Shown piece by piece: positions 9,952 through 19,249 of a DNA stretch of 64,000 nt. Source of the DNA: Rhodanobacter glycinis (GTDB lineage: Bacteria > Pseudomonadota > Gammaproteobacteria > Xanthomonadales > Rhodanobacteraceae); NCBI RefSeq assembly GCF_900114325.1, contig NZ_FOSR01000002.1, positions 62,001 to 126,000 of the forward strand. The letters run 5' to 3'. The position numbers and the translations under genes were made by a program. Position 1 is the first letter of the stretch, and each line of letters opens with the position of its first letter. The notes beneath the pieces are model-generated. The model was not told the origin of the DNA, ran no database searches, and saw only the letters and a program-made list of their open reading frames with translations.

Positions 9952-10395
9952 GTGGCGAAGATCCTGGTCCTGCACGGACCCAACCTCAATCTGCTGGGCG
10001 TGCGCGAGCCGGATATCTACGGCCATGGCACGCTGGCCGACATCAACGCGCAGCTGGCCGAACAGGCCCAGGCGGCCGGACACGAGCTGTTCTGGTTCCA
10101 GTCCAACGCCGAGCACGAGCTGACCGGCCGCATCCACCAGGCCCGCGACGAACGAGTGGCGATGATCCTGTGCAACGCCGGCGCATTCACCCACACCAGC
10201 GTGGCCCTGCGCGACGCCCTGGCCGGCGTGGCGATTCCGTTCATCGAGGTGCACTTGTCCAACGTGTTCGCCCGCGAGCCGTTCCGGCACCACTCGTATC
10301 TTTCCGACATTGCCGTCGGCGTGATCTGCGGCTTCGGCAGCGACAGCTACACGCTGGCGCTGGACGCCGCGCTGCGGCGGTTGTCGGCGGTCTGA
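9952..10395 (+). CDS. aroQ: type II 3-dehydroquinate dehydratase
   Basis: The enzyme converts 3-dehydroquinate to 3-dehydroshikimate, the third step of the shikimate pathway. The product is 147 residues from the GTG at 9952, which gives the family-typical start [15 protein letters not shown]. An in-frame ATG at 9892 would add 20 basic, non-conserved residues; AAGGTCG ahead of the GTG supports the shorter form. Active-site motifs are [41 protein letters not shown] and [19 protein letters not shown]. The position just before accB-accC is common in gammaproteobacteria. Confidence 0.95.
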   Translation: MAKILVLHGPNLNLLGVREPDIYGHGTLADINAQLAEQAQAAGHELFWFQSNAEHELTGRIHQARDERVAMILCNAGAFTHTSVALRDALAGVAIPFIEVHLSNVFAREPFRHHSYLSDIAVGVICGFGSDSYTLALDAALRRLSAV

Positions 10396-10464
10396 GCCGC
10401 CCACCCCATTCATTATCCTGCCGCCGCGCGCGGCATCCACGAACTGTAAAAGAAGGCCGATCCG

Positions 10465-10929
10465 ATGGATTTGCGCAAAATCAAGAAGCTGATTGATCTG
10501 CTCGAGGAATCCAACCTCGCCGAACTGGAAATCAAGGAAGGCGAGGAAGTGGTGCGCCTGTCGCGCGTGCCCAAGGGCAACGCGGTGATGGCCGCCCCGG
10601 CTCCCGTCGCCGTCGCGCCCGCCCCGATCGCCGTTGCAGCCCCGGTGGCCGCCGCGCCGGCCGATGCCGCCCCCGCCGCCGACGCATTGCCCGCGGGCCA
10701 CGTGGTGAAGGCGCCGATGGTCGGCACGTTCTACGCCTCGTCGTCTCCGGGCGCCGCGCCGTTCGTCAAGGTCGGCCAGCAGGTCAAGGCCGGCGAGACG
10801 CTGGGCGTGATCGAGGCAATGAAGATGTTCAACCAGATCGAAGCCGACGTGGCCGGTACCGTGCAGGCCATCCTGGTCGAGAACGGCCAGCCGGTCGAAT
10901 TCGACGAGCCCATGTTCGTGATCGCCTGA
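10465..10929 (+). CDS. accB: acetyl-CoA carboxylase biotin carboxyl carrier protein
   Basis: This 154-residue subunit carries the biotin that shuttles carboxyl groups in acetyl-CoA carboxylase, the first committed step of fatty acid synthesis. Residues 1-37 form the conserved N-terminal region, 41-76 an Ala/Pro-rich linker, and 80-154 the biotinyl domain with Lys120 in EAMKM. accC follows after two bases, so the two subunits are translated from one mRNA. Confidence 0.98.
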   Translation: MDLRKIKKLIDLLEESNLAELEIKEGEEVVRLSRVPKGNAVMAAPAPVAVAPAPIAVAAPVAAAPADAAPAADALPAGHVVKAPMVGTFYASSSPGAAPFVKVGQQVKAGETLGVIEAMKMFNQIEADVAGTVQAILVENGQPVEFDEPMFVIA

Positions 10930-10931
10930 CC

Positions 10932-12308
<1,377 letters not shown>

Positions 12309-12314
<6 letters not shown>

Positions 12315-12417
12315 GTGAAGAGGAGTGAGGAGTGAGAGAAAGCGCTCACTCCGACCACTCGCCGCCACGCATTGCCTGCTCTCACTCCTCACTTCTCGAT
12401 CCTCACTCCTCTCCCTC
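12309..12417. repeat. GAGTGAG-type inverted repeat between accC and prmA
   Basis: The left part (12309-12337) contains GAGTGAGTGAAGAGGAGTGA and the right part (12379-12417) contains the complementary CTCACTCCTCACTTCTC and CTCACTCCTCTCCCTCC. The same family forms the element at 62288-62427. It provides the accC stop codon on the left and ends directly before the prmA ATG on the right. Confidence 0.8.
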
Positions 12418-12418
12418 C

Positions 12419-13321
12419 ATGCCCTTCCTCGAACTCACCCTCACCGTCCGCGTCGAACAGCAGCCCCGCACCGAGGAGGCGCTGGACGACCTCGGCGCCA
12501 TGTCGATCACGCTGCGTGACGCCGACGCGGAAACGCCGGACGAACAGGCGATCTTCGAGCCGGGCGTGGGCGAGCTGCCACTGTGGCCCACGCTCACGCT
12601 GAGCGCACTGTTCGATGCCGACAGCGATCGTCGCGGCCTGCTCGAAGCGCTCGGGGAACTGCTGCCCTGGCTGGAACCCGACCAGCTCGGCTTCCAGGAA
12701 GTGGCCGACGAGGATTGGGAGCGTGCGTGGATGGACCAGTTCAAGCCGATGCCATTCGGCCGCCGGCTGTGGATCTACCCGTGGAACATCGAGCCGCCGG
12801 AAGACGACGCGCTGGTGGTGATCCGCCTCGACCCCGGCCTCGCCTTCGGCAGCGGCACGCATCCCACCACCGCGCTGTGCCTGGAGTGGCTGGACGGGCT
12901 GGAACTGGCCGGCAAGTCGGTGATCGACTACGGCTGCGGCTCGGGCATCCTCGCCATCGCCGCGCTGAAGCTCGGTGCCGCGCAAGCGGTGGGCGTGGAC
13001 AATGACCCGCAAGCACTCACCGCCTCGGCCGACAATGCCGAACGCAACGGCGTGGCCAGCCACTTCGCGCTGTTCCTGCCCGAGGACCACGTGGTGGAGC
13101 CGGCCGATATCTTCGTCGCGAACATCCTCGCCGGCCCGCTGGGCGAACTTGCACCCACCTTCGCCGCCGCCGCCAAACCCGGTGCACCGTTTGCCATCTC
13201 CGGCATCCTCGCCGGCCAGCAGGATGAGCTGCTGCAGCGCTACGCGTGCTGGTTCGACGAACTGCGCGTGGACACGCGCGAGGATTGGGTGCGCATCAGC
13301 GGTCGTCGTCGCATCCATTGA
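12419..13321 (+). CDS. prmA: ribosomal protein L11 methyltransferase
   Basis: This 300-residue SAM-dependent enzyme trimethylates lysines and the N-terminus of ribosomal protein L11. The N-terminal substrate-recognition domain (about 1-105) is followed by LDPGLAFGSGTHPTTALCLEWL, the SAM-binding motif VIDYGCGSGILAIAA, and the NPPF-like loop FVANILAGPL. Upstream in-frame codons to 12332 lie in repeat DNA, so the ATG at 12419 is used. It follows accC, a common arrangement in this group. Confidence 0.96.
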   Translation: MPFLELTLTVRVEQQPRTEEALDDLGAMSITLRDADAETPDEQAIFEPGVGELPLWPTLTLSALFDADSDRRGLLEALGELLPWLEPDQLGFQEVADEDWERAWMDQFKPMPFGRRLWIYPWNIEPPEDDALVVIRLDPGLAFGSGTHPTTALCLEWLDGLELAGKSVIDYGCGSGILAIAALKLGAAQAVGVDNDPQALTASADNAERNGVASHFALFLPEDHVVEPADIFVANILAGPLGELAPTFAAAAKPGAPFAISGILAGQQDELLQRYACWFDELRVDTREDWVRISGRRRIH

Positions 13322-13398
13322 TACCGTGCCGGCGCGCACCGGTTCGATGCGCCGCCAGCGCCTGCTAAGCTTGCGGCGATTCGACCGAAACGACCCGC

Positions 13399-14184
13399 AT
13401 GTACACGCAATGCCCTGAATGCCTCTCCGTATTCTCGCTGGATGCGCGCACGCTCGCGCAGGCGCACGGCTACGTGATGTGCGGGCATTGCAGCGCCGGT
13501 TTCGACAGTCTCGCCACGCTCACCGAACAATTGCCGCCCGAACCGTTCCGCGAACTGCCGCCGAACGAGCCGGCGTTCGAGCCGCCGCATCTCGACCTGG
13601 TGGTGTACCGGCCGCGCTCGACGGAGCCCGAGCCCACGACCACCCCGACGCCCGAACCGGAAGATTTCGCCGGACTGTCTTTCGCCCCCCGCTTTGCGCA
13701 ACCACGCGAAGCGGGGCCGCGGCGCTGGCCGTGGATTGCCGTCTGCGTCCTGCTGACACTGCTGCTCGCCGCCCAGCTGGGCTGGGCATGCCGCGACACG
13801 CTGATCGCGAATCCCGCCACGGGCAACCTGTTGCGCCAGACCTGCAGCGTGCTCCACTGCCGCCTGCCGCTGGTGCGCGACGTGCACAAGCTGCAACTGC
13901 TTGCGCGTGACGTGCAAACCCATCCATCCGTGCCTGGCGCACTGTTGATCAGTGCCACCGTGCGCAACAACGCCGCCTTCGCCCAGCCCTGGCCGACGGT
14001 GGCGATCACCCTGCTCGACGTGAACGGCAAGCGACTGGCGATGCGCCGGCTGCGTCCGTACGAATACCTTGGCGACCGTGCCGAGCAGCAGCAAGGCCTG
14101 GCGCCCGGCGCGACCACGGCCCTGGTGTTCGAGGTGGACGACCCGGGCCAGCGTGCGGTGACCTTTTCGCTGGATTTCGAGTAG
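13399..14184 (+). CDS. zinc-ribbon, single-pass membrane protein (DUF3426)
   Basis: The 261-residue protein begins with an MJ0042-type zinc ribbon (CPECLSVFSLDARTLAQAHGYVMCGHC), continues with a Pro/Glu-rich linker, and has one membrane segment near residues 112-130. The C-terminal DUF3426 domain follows (about 140-261), with VHKLQLLARDVQTHPSVPGALLISATVRN. The function of the family is unknown. The position between prmA and fis is conserved in related genomes as far as I recall. A -10-like GCTAAGCTT precedes it. Confidence 0.88.
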   Translation: MYTQCPECLSVFSLDARTLAQAHGYVMCGHCSAGFDSLATLTEQLPPEPFRELPPNEPAFEPPHLDLVVYRPRSTEPEPTTTPTPEPEDFAGLSFAPRFAQPREAGPRRWPWIAVCVLLTLLLAAQLGWACRDTLIANPATGNLLRQTCSVLHCRLPLVRDVHKLQLLARDVQTHPSVPGALLISATVRNNAAFAQPWPTVAITLLDVNGKRLAMRRLRPYEYLGDRAEQQQGLAPGATTALVFEVDDPGQRAVTFSLDFE

Positions 14185-14354
14185 GACGCTTCTGTTTTTT
14201 CCGAACGCCGCACTTAATTTTGTCGCCCCGCGCGGGTACACTCGGTAGCCCCGCGCGATCTTTCGGCGCGGGTTGCACATTCGCCGCAGCACGCGGCAAA
14301 GACATAAACTCAGGCGATGGCCCATGCAGCCGTCGCGTCAGCTCGTGAGGGGAC

Positions 14355-14648
14355 ATGCCCGTGAACGCCGTCAGACTGCCTGCCAACGGGGCGAACAGGG
14401 AAGCCTTGTCGCAGGGCCAGAGCGCGCTGGGCGAATGCGTCAGCCGCACCGTGCGCCGCTATCTCGCCGACATTGGCGATGCGGACTGCGGCGAAGGCCT
14501 GCACGCGCTGGTGATCCGCGAGGTCGAAGGCCCGCTGCTGCGCGAGGTGCTGGCGTTCCATGATGGCAACCAGAGCCGCGCCGCCGCCGCGCTCGGTATC
14601 AATCGCGCCACCTTGCGCAAGAAACTCACCTCGCTCGGCCTGCTCTGA
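14355..14648 (+). CDS. fis: Fis family DNA-binding protein
   Basis: The 97-residue protein matches the factor-for-inversion-stimulation family, nucleoid proteins that bend DNA and modulate rRNA promoters and recombination. The C-terminal helix-turn-helix is clear: VLAFHDGNQSRAAAALGINRATLRKKL. The N-terminal 40 residues are variable, as usual. A GAGGGGAC ribosome site precedes the ATG. It lies between the DUF3426 gene and purH. The upstream region has a GC-rich hairpin at about 14250-14273 and a -10-like TACACT near 14237. Confidence 0.93.
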   Translation: MPVNAVRLPANGANREALSQGQSALGECVSRTVRRYLADIGDADCGEGLHALVIREVEGPLLREVLAFHDGNQSRAAAALGINRATLRKKLTSLGLL

Positions 14649-14701
14649 GCCGCTTCACGTTTGGCCATCCAAACGCGCCGGCGGCGCCAGGCCAATCCGG
14701 C

Positions 14702-14707
14702 TATAAT
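14702..14707 (+). promoter_or_regulatory. -10 box of the purH promoter
   Basis: A consensus TATAAT lies 30 bases before the purH ATG, in the CTATAATGTG context. No good -35 box is visible at the correct distance. A GTTTGG-CCAT-CCAAAC dyad lies further upstream (14659-14674). Confidence 0.6.
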
Positions 14708-14736
14708 GTGCGGCTTTCCCCCTACGGAAACCCGCC

Positions 14737-16362
14737 ATGCCCGCCCCCGCCGTCACCTCCATCCGCCGCGCACTGCTAAGTGTTTCCGACAAGACCGGCC
14801 TGATCGAACTGGGTCGCCGGCTTGAAGCGGCGGGCGTGACGCTGCTCTCCACTGGCGGCAGCGCGAAGGCCCTGCGCGAGGCTGGCATCGCGGTGACCGA
14901 CGTCAGCGACGTCACCGGCTTCCCCGAGATCATGGACGGTCGCGTCAAGACGCTGCACCCGAAAGTACATGGCGGCCTGCTCGGCCGGCGCGGCACCGAC
15001 GACGCGGTGATGGCCGAACTCGGCATCGCACCGATCGACCTGCTGGTGCTGAACCTGTACCCGTTCGAGGCGACGGTGGCCAAGCCCGACTGCACGCTGG
15101 AAGACGCCATCGAGAACATCGACATCGGCGGTCCGGCGATGCTGCGCTCGGCGGCGAAGAACTGGAACGACGTCGGCGTGCTCACCTCGCCTGATCAATA
15201 TGCCGAGGCACTGGCCGAGATCGAGCAGCATGGCGGCCTGTCGCGCGCCACGCGCTTCAAGCTGGCGGTGACTGCATTCAACCGCGTGGCCAACTACGGC
15301 GGCGCGATCAGCGATTTCCTGTCAGGCCTCAAGCTCGACGATGCCCACGAAGCCATCACCGGCCACGATGCCTTCCCAGCGCAGGTCAACAGCCGCTTTG
15401 AGAAGGTGATGGACCTGCGCTACGGCGAGAACCCGCACCAGAGCGCCGCGTTCTACCGCGACCTGTGCCCGGCGCCCGGCACGCTGGCCACCTTCGAGCA
15501 GCTGCAGGGCAAGGAGCTCTCCTTCAACAACATCGCCGACGCCGACGCGGCGTGGGAGTGCGTGCGCAGCTTCCACAAGCCGGCCTGCGTGATCGTCAAG
15601 CACGCCAACCCGTGCGGCGTGGCGGTCAGTCTCGACGGCGTCGGCAAGGCCTACGACCTGGCGTACCAGACCGACCCCACCTCGGCCTTCGGCGGCATCA
15701 TCGCCTTCAACCGCGTGCTGGACGGTGCCACCGCCGCCGCCATCGTGGCGCGCCAGTTCGTGGAAGTGGTGCTGGCGCCGGGCTACGAACCCGCCGCGCT
15801 GGAGGCGTTCAAGAAGAAGGGCAACGTGCGTGTGTTGGTGATCCCGCCGCCGCCCGGCGCCGACCTGGAGCACGGCGGCCTGGCCACCGCACATCCGGGC
15901 ATGAACTCCAAGCGCGTGGGTTCGGGCCTGCTGTTGCAGAGCGCCGACACCGGCATGGTCACGGCGGCTGATCTCAAGGTGGTGACCAAGCTCGCCCCCA
16001 CGCCCTCGCAGATCGATGACCTGATCTTCGCCTGGAAGGTGGCCAAGTACGTCAAGTCCAACGCCATCGTCTATGCGAAGAACCGTCAGACCATCGGCAT
16101 CGGCGCCGGCCAGATGAGCCGCGTCTACAGTGCGAAGATCGCCGGCATCAAGGCCGCCGACGAGAAACTCGAAGTGCGCGGCTCGGTGATGGCCTCGGAC
16201 GCTTTCTTCCCGTTCCGCGACGGCATCGACGCCGCTGCCGAAGCCGGCATCAGCGCCGTGATCCAGCCCGGCGGCTCCATGCGCGACGCCGAAACCATCG
16301 CCGCCGCCGACGAACACGGCATGGCCATGGTATTCACCGGGATGCGGCACTTCCGGCACTGA
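14737..16362 (+). CDS. purH: bifunctional AICAR transformylase / IMP cyclohydrolase
   Basis: PurH catalyses the last two steps of de novo IMP synthesis. The 541-residue protein has the N-terminal MGS-fold cyclohydrolase domain ([61 protein letters not shown]) and the C-terminal transformylase domain ([52 protein letters not shown]). The length is slightly above the usual 525-530. The TGA stop falls inside the first copy of a 35-bp tandem repeat, and the preceding residues RHFRH overlap the repeat start. Confidence 0.98.
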   Translation: MPAPAVTSIRRALLSVSDKTGLIELGRRLEAAGVTLLSTGGSAKALREAGIAVTDVSDVTGFPEIMDGRVKTLHPKVHGGLLGRRGTDDAVMAELGIAPIDLLVLNLYPFEATVAKPDCTLEDAIENIDIGGPAMLRSAAKNWNDVGVLTSPDQYAEALAEIEQHGGLSRATRFKLAVTAFNRVANYGGAISDFLSGLKLDDAHEAITGHDAFPAQVNSRFEKVMDLRYGENPHQSAAFYRDLCPAPGTLATFEQLQGKELSFNNIADADAAWECVRSFHKPACVIVKHANPCGVAVSLDGVGKAYDLAYQTDPTSAFGGIIAFNRVLDGATAAAIVARQFVEVVLAPGYEPAALEAFKKKGNVRVLVIPPPPGADLEHGGLATAHPGMNSKRVGSGLLLQSADTGMVTAADLKVVTKLAPTPSQIDDLIFAWKVAKYVKSNAIVYAKNRQTIGIGAGQMSRVYSAKIAGIKAADEKLEVRGSVMASDAFFPFRDGIDAAAEAGISAVIQPGGSMRDAETIAAADEHGMAMVFTGMRHFRH

Positions 16363-16461
16363 AAGTGGCGGAAGTAAATCAAGCACTCCGTCACTGAAAG
16401 CGACGGAAATAAATCAGGCGCTCCGCCATTGAAAGTGGCGGAAGTAAATCAGGCGCTCCGC
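16357..16461. repeat. three tandem copies of a 35-bp repeat
   Basis: Copies at 16357-16391, 16392-16426 and 16427-16461 share the core GAAAGTGGCGGAAGTAAATC with few differences, and a partial fourth (CATTG) follows. Each junction can form a small hairpin such as CCGCCA-TTGAAAG-TGGCGG. The purH stop codon lies in the first copy. Confidence 0.9.
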
Positions 16462-16470
16462 CATTGCTCT

Positions 16471-16547
16471 TGGTAGGAGCGCACCCTGTGCGCGATGCTT
16501 TTCGGTCTTTGCCGAGGAAGCCATCGCGCACAAGGCGCGTCCTGCCA
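16471..16547. repeat. GTAG-type REP hairpin
   Basis: The left arm (from 16471) GGTAGGAGCGCACCCTGTGC and the right arm ending at 16547 (GCGCACAAGGCGCGTCCTGC) form an imperfect long hairpin. It is the same family as 39747-39824 and 61430-61523. It lies between the convergent purH and symporter genes, where it may also stop transcription. Confidence 0.85.
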
Positions 16548-16554
16548 TGTCGAC

Positions 16555-17574
16555 TCAATCCGCCTGCGCGTCATCCAGTGACGCATCAAGCGACACACTC
16601 TCCGCAGCAGCAGTGTCGTCGCGTCGCGCATACTGCCGCGCCAGCACCGCGCAAACCATCAACTGGATCTGGTGAAACAGCATGATCGGCAGCACGATCA
16701 TGCCCAGCGGATGCCCGGCGAACAGCACCTTGGCCATCGGGATGCCGCTGGCCAGGCTCTTCTTCGAGCCGCAGAACACGATGGTGATCTCGTCCTGCTT
16801 GCCGAAGCCGAGCGCACGCGAACCGTAGCGGGTCAGCAGCAACGCCAGCGCCAGCAACACACCGCAGATCACCAGCAGGCCGCCGAGTACCGGCAGCGGC
16901 GTGTGCTTCCACAAGCCCTGCAACACCGATGCACTGAACGCGGTGTACACCACCAGCAGGATCGAGCCCTGATCCACCACGCCGACCAGCGCGCGATGCC
17001 GCTGCACCCAGCCACCAATCCAGCGCTGCGCCACCTGCCCGGCCACGAACGGCACCAGCAGCTGCAGCACGATCTCGCCCACCGCATCCCACGACAACTC
17101 GCCGCCACCGTGCGATTCCATCATCACGCCCACCAGCAGCGGGGTGATGAAGATGCCGAGCAGGCTCGACGCCGATGCCGCGCACACCGCCGCCGACACG
17201 TTGCCACGCGCCATCGAGGTGAAGGCAATCGACGACTGCACGGTCGACGGCAACGTGCACAGAAACAGCACACCCAGATACAAACCCGGCGTCACCAGTG
17301 GCGACAGCAGCGGTCGCAGCAACAGGCCCATCAGCGGGAACAGCACGAACGTGCTGGCCAGCACGGTGAGATGCAGCCGCCAGTGGGTGATGCCCGCCAG
17401 CACCGAGGCGCGTGACAGCTTGGCGCCATGCAGGAAGAACAGCAACGCGATGGCGACATCGGTCAGCACGCCGAACGCCTGCGCCGTCACGCCACGGCAC
17501 GGCAACACGCTGGCCAGCAGCACGGTGCCGAGCAGCGCGCAGGTGAAACGGTCGGGCAGCAAGCGACGCAACAT
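16555..17574 (-). CDS. bile acid:sodium symporter-like membrane transporter (SBF-like)
   Basis: The 339-residue protein has nine or ten predicted membrane segments and belongs to the SBF-like branch of the BASS superfamily (YfeH type). Diagnostic stretches are VAIALLFFLHGAKLSR, LFLCTLPSTVQSSIAFTSMARGN and VFCGSKKSLASGIPMAKVLF. The substrate is unknown for this branch. The ATG at 17574 fits the family start (MLRRLLPDRF); longer in-frame extensions run into the divergent LysR gene. Divergence from that LysR gene across 93 bases suggests control by it. Confidence 0.88.
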   Translation of the reverse strand: MLRRLLPDRFTCALLGTVLLASVLPCRGVTAQAFGVLTDVAIALLFFLHGAKLSRASVLAGITHWRLHLTVLASTFVLFPLMGLLLRPLLSPLVTPGLYLGVLFLCTLPSTVQSSIAFTSMARGNVSAAVCAASASSLLGIFITPLLVGVMMESHGGGELSWDAVGEIVLQLLVPFVAGQVAQRWIGGWVQRHRALVGVVDQGSILLVVYTAFSASVLQGLWKHTPLPVLGGLLVICGVLLALALLLTRYGSRALGFGKQDEITIVFCGSKKSLASGIPMAKVLFAGHPLGMIVLPIMLFHQIQLMVCAVLARQYARRDDTAAAESVSLDASLDDAQAD

Positions 17575-17623
17575 GGAGAAAGGGATCTGGCGGGATGGAT
17601 GGCTATTGCAACGTCCGCCCATT

Positions 17624-17644
17624 GATAAATCAAATCGTTTTATC
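17624..17644. promoter_or_regulatory. candidate LysR operator between divergent genes
   Basis: GATAAA (17624-17629) and TTTATC (17639-17644) form a dyad of the size and T-N11-A form bound by LysR-type regulators, in the short AT-rich gap between the symporter and its neighbour regulator. Confidence 0.5.
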
Positions 17645-17667
17645 TGATCCACTGATACACTAATGGC

Positions 17668-18570
17668 ATGAATATCAGCCTGCGCCAGTTGCGCGCCTTC
17701 CTGGCGGTGTCGCGTCAGCGGCACTTTCGCCGCGCGGCCAACCAGGTGCATCTGACCCAGCCGGCGGTGAGCCGGCACATCGCCGAACTGGAAGCGGAAC
17801 TGGGCGTGCGCCTGTTCGATCGCAACACCCGCGAGGTGGTGCCGACCGAAGCCGGACGCTACCTGTACCACGCGGTGGAACGGGTGCTGGACGAACTGGA
17901 AGGCGTGCTCGCTTACGTCCATTCCGAGGGCGAAAGCCGCCGCGGTACGGTGCGCGTGGCCGCCGGTCCCACGCCGTCGGCCGAACTGTTGCCGCAATGC
18001 ATCGCCGAATGCGCGCGCGACTATCCAGAACTGAGCCTGCACCTGCGCGACCTGACCCAGACCCAGGTGCTCGACAGCGTGCGCGGCGGCGAAGTGGATT
18101 TCGGCGTGGCGATCGATCCGCCCGACAGCGGCGAGTTCGCCCGCGAAACGATCATGCATGACCCGTTCGTGCTGGTCTGTCGCCGCGACCATCCGCTGGC
18201 CCGGCTCGAACGCATCCCGTGGAAGAAATTGCAGGGCGAGCCGATGGTGCTGCTCGACTACTCCTCGGGCAGCCGCCGGTTGATCGATCAGATCCTCGAC
18301 GACCGCCACATCAGCGTCGAGGTGACCCAGCAGACCAACCACACGCACACCGCCTTCCGCATGGTCGAGGCAGGATTGGGCAGCAGCATCACGCCCGGTC
18401 TGTCGCTGCCCGAATCCCCGCAGTTGGTGACGCGGCCGCTGACGCCGGTGGTGAAGCGCGCGATCACCCTGATCCACCGCCGCCAGCGCTCGTTGTCGCC
18501 GGTGGCCGAACTAGTCTGGAATCGCCTGCGTGAAGTGGCCACTGCGCGCGAGCGGCGTGCCCGGCGCTGA
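17668..18570 (+). CDS. LysR-family transcriptional regulator
   Basis: The 300-residue protein has the N-terminal winged helix-turn-helix (LRQLRAFLAVSRQRHFRRAANQVHLTQPAVSRHIAELEAELGVRLFDR) and a C-terminal periplasmic-binding-like effector domain. It is divergent from the SBF-like transporter, the classic arrangement for a LysR regulator and its target. The effector is unknown. A dyad at 17624-17644 and a -10-like TACACT at 17656 lie in the shared upstream gap. Confidence 0.92.
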   Translation: MNISLRQLRAFLAVSRQRHFRRAANQVHLTQPAVSRHIAELEAELGVRLFDRNTREVVPTEAGRYLYHAVERVLDELEGVLAYVHSEGESRRGTVRVAAGPTPSAELLPQCIAECARDYPELSLHLRDLTQTQVLDSVRGGEVDFGVAIDPPDSGEFARETIMHDPFVLVCRRDHPLARLERIPWKKLQGEPMVLLDYSSGSRRLIDQILDDRHISVEVTQQTNHTHTAFRMVEAGLGSSITPGLSLPESPQLVTRPLTPVVKRAITLIHRRQRSLSPVAELVWNRLREVATARERRARR

Positions 18571-18646
18571 TCAGCGCGAAACGGCAACCGACGCTGGACA
18601 GCCAACGAGCGGCGACCCGCCCTCCGGCATCACCTGACCCGGTGTC

Positions 18647-19162
18647 TCAGTTGCCGCCCGACGAGGAAGCTTCGGCCGGCTTGCTCTTGCCCCACTCCAG
18701 GATCTTGTACATCACCGGCTGCACCGGCGGCGCGCCGTTCTGCGCGTGGAAGCGGCCCTGCGGGTCGACCATGTAGGTCTGTGGCACACCATGCTTGGGC
18801 CGCACCACGACCATGTAGACGCGACCGTTCTGCTTGAATTCCTCGACGGTGTTGTCGCCCTGCTGGTGCACGCTGACATCCGGCGGAGCCTGGCTGGCGG
18901 CAGGCGTGGACGTGTCACCCGGCATCCGCGGCATCGGGATCGGCTTGCTCGGATACGTGCTCGGGGTCGGTTCGGCCGGAGTCTCGGCCGGCGCCGGCGC
19001 GGTGTGCGCAGGTACCGGCGCGACCGGCTGCACACCCGGATCGTTCATCCCCGGCGGCGGCGGCGCGGGGGTGAAATGCGGCTTGGCCGGAGCGGTCGAC
19101 TGCGCGAAAGCCGGCAATGCGGCAAAGGCGGCAAGGGCGAACAGGCAGGTGACGGATTTCAT
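18647..19162 (-). CDS. periplasmic DUF2782 protein
   Basis: The 171-residue product has a signal peptide (MKSVTCLFALAAFAALPAFA), a long Pro/Ala-rich linker (about 22-90), and a C-terminal DUF2782 domain with EEFKQNGRVYMVVVRPKHGVPQTYMVDPQGRF. The function is unknown; a homologous gene neighbours polA in other xanthomonads and pseudomonads as far as I recall. An in-frame ATG ten codons earlier would put non-hydrophobic residues before the signal peptide, so 19162 is chosen. It is divergent from polA across 87 bases. Confidence 0.85.
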   Translation of the reverse strand: MKSVTCLFALAAFAALPAFAQSTAPAKPHFTPAPPPPGMNDPGVQPVAPVPAHTAPAPAETPAEPTPSTYPSKPIPMPRMPGDTSTPAASQAPPDVSVHQQGDNTVEEFKQNGRVYMVVVRPKHGVPQTYMVDPQGRFHAQNGAPPVQPVMYKILEWGKSKPAEASSSGGN

Positions 19163-19249
19163 GGCGGCATTCTCGGTGGGGAAACGGAGCATAACAGCGC
19201 CGGCGATGGCGCCCCGTGAACCGGCGGCAAGCGTGCGAGAATCGCCCCC

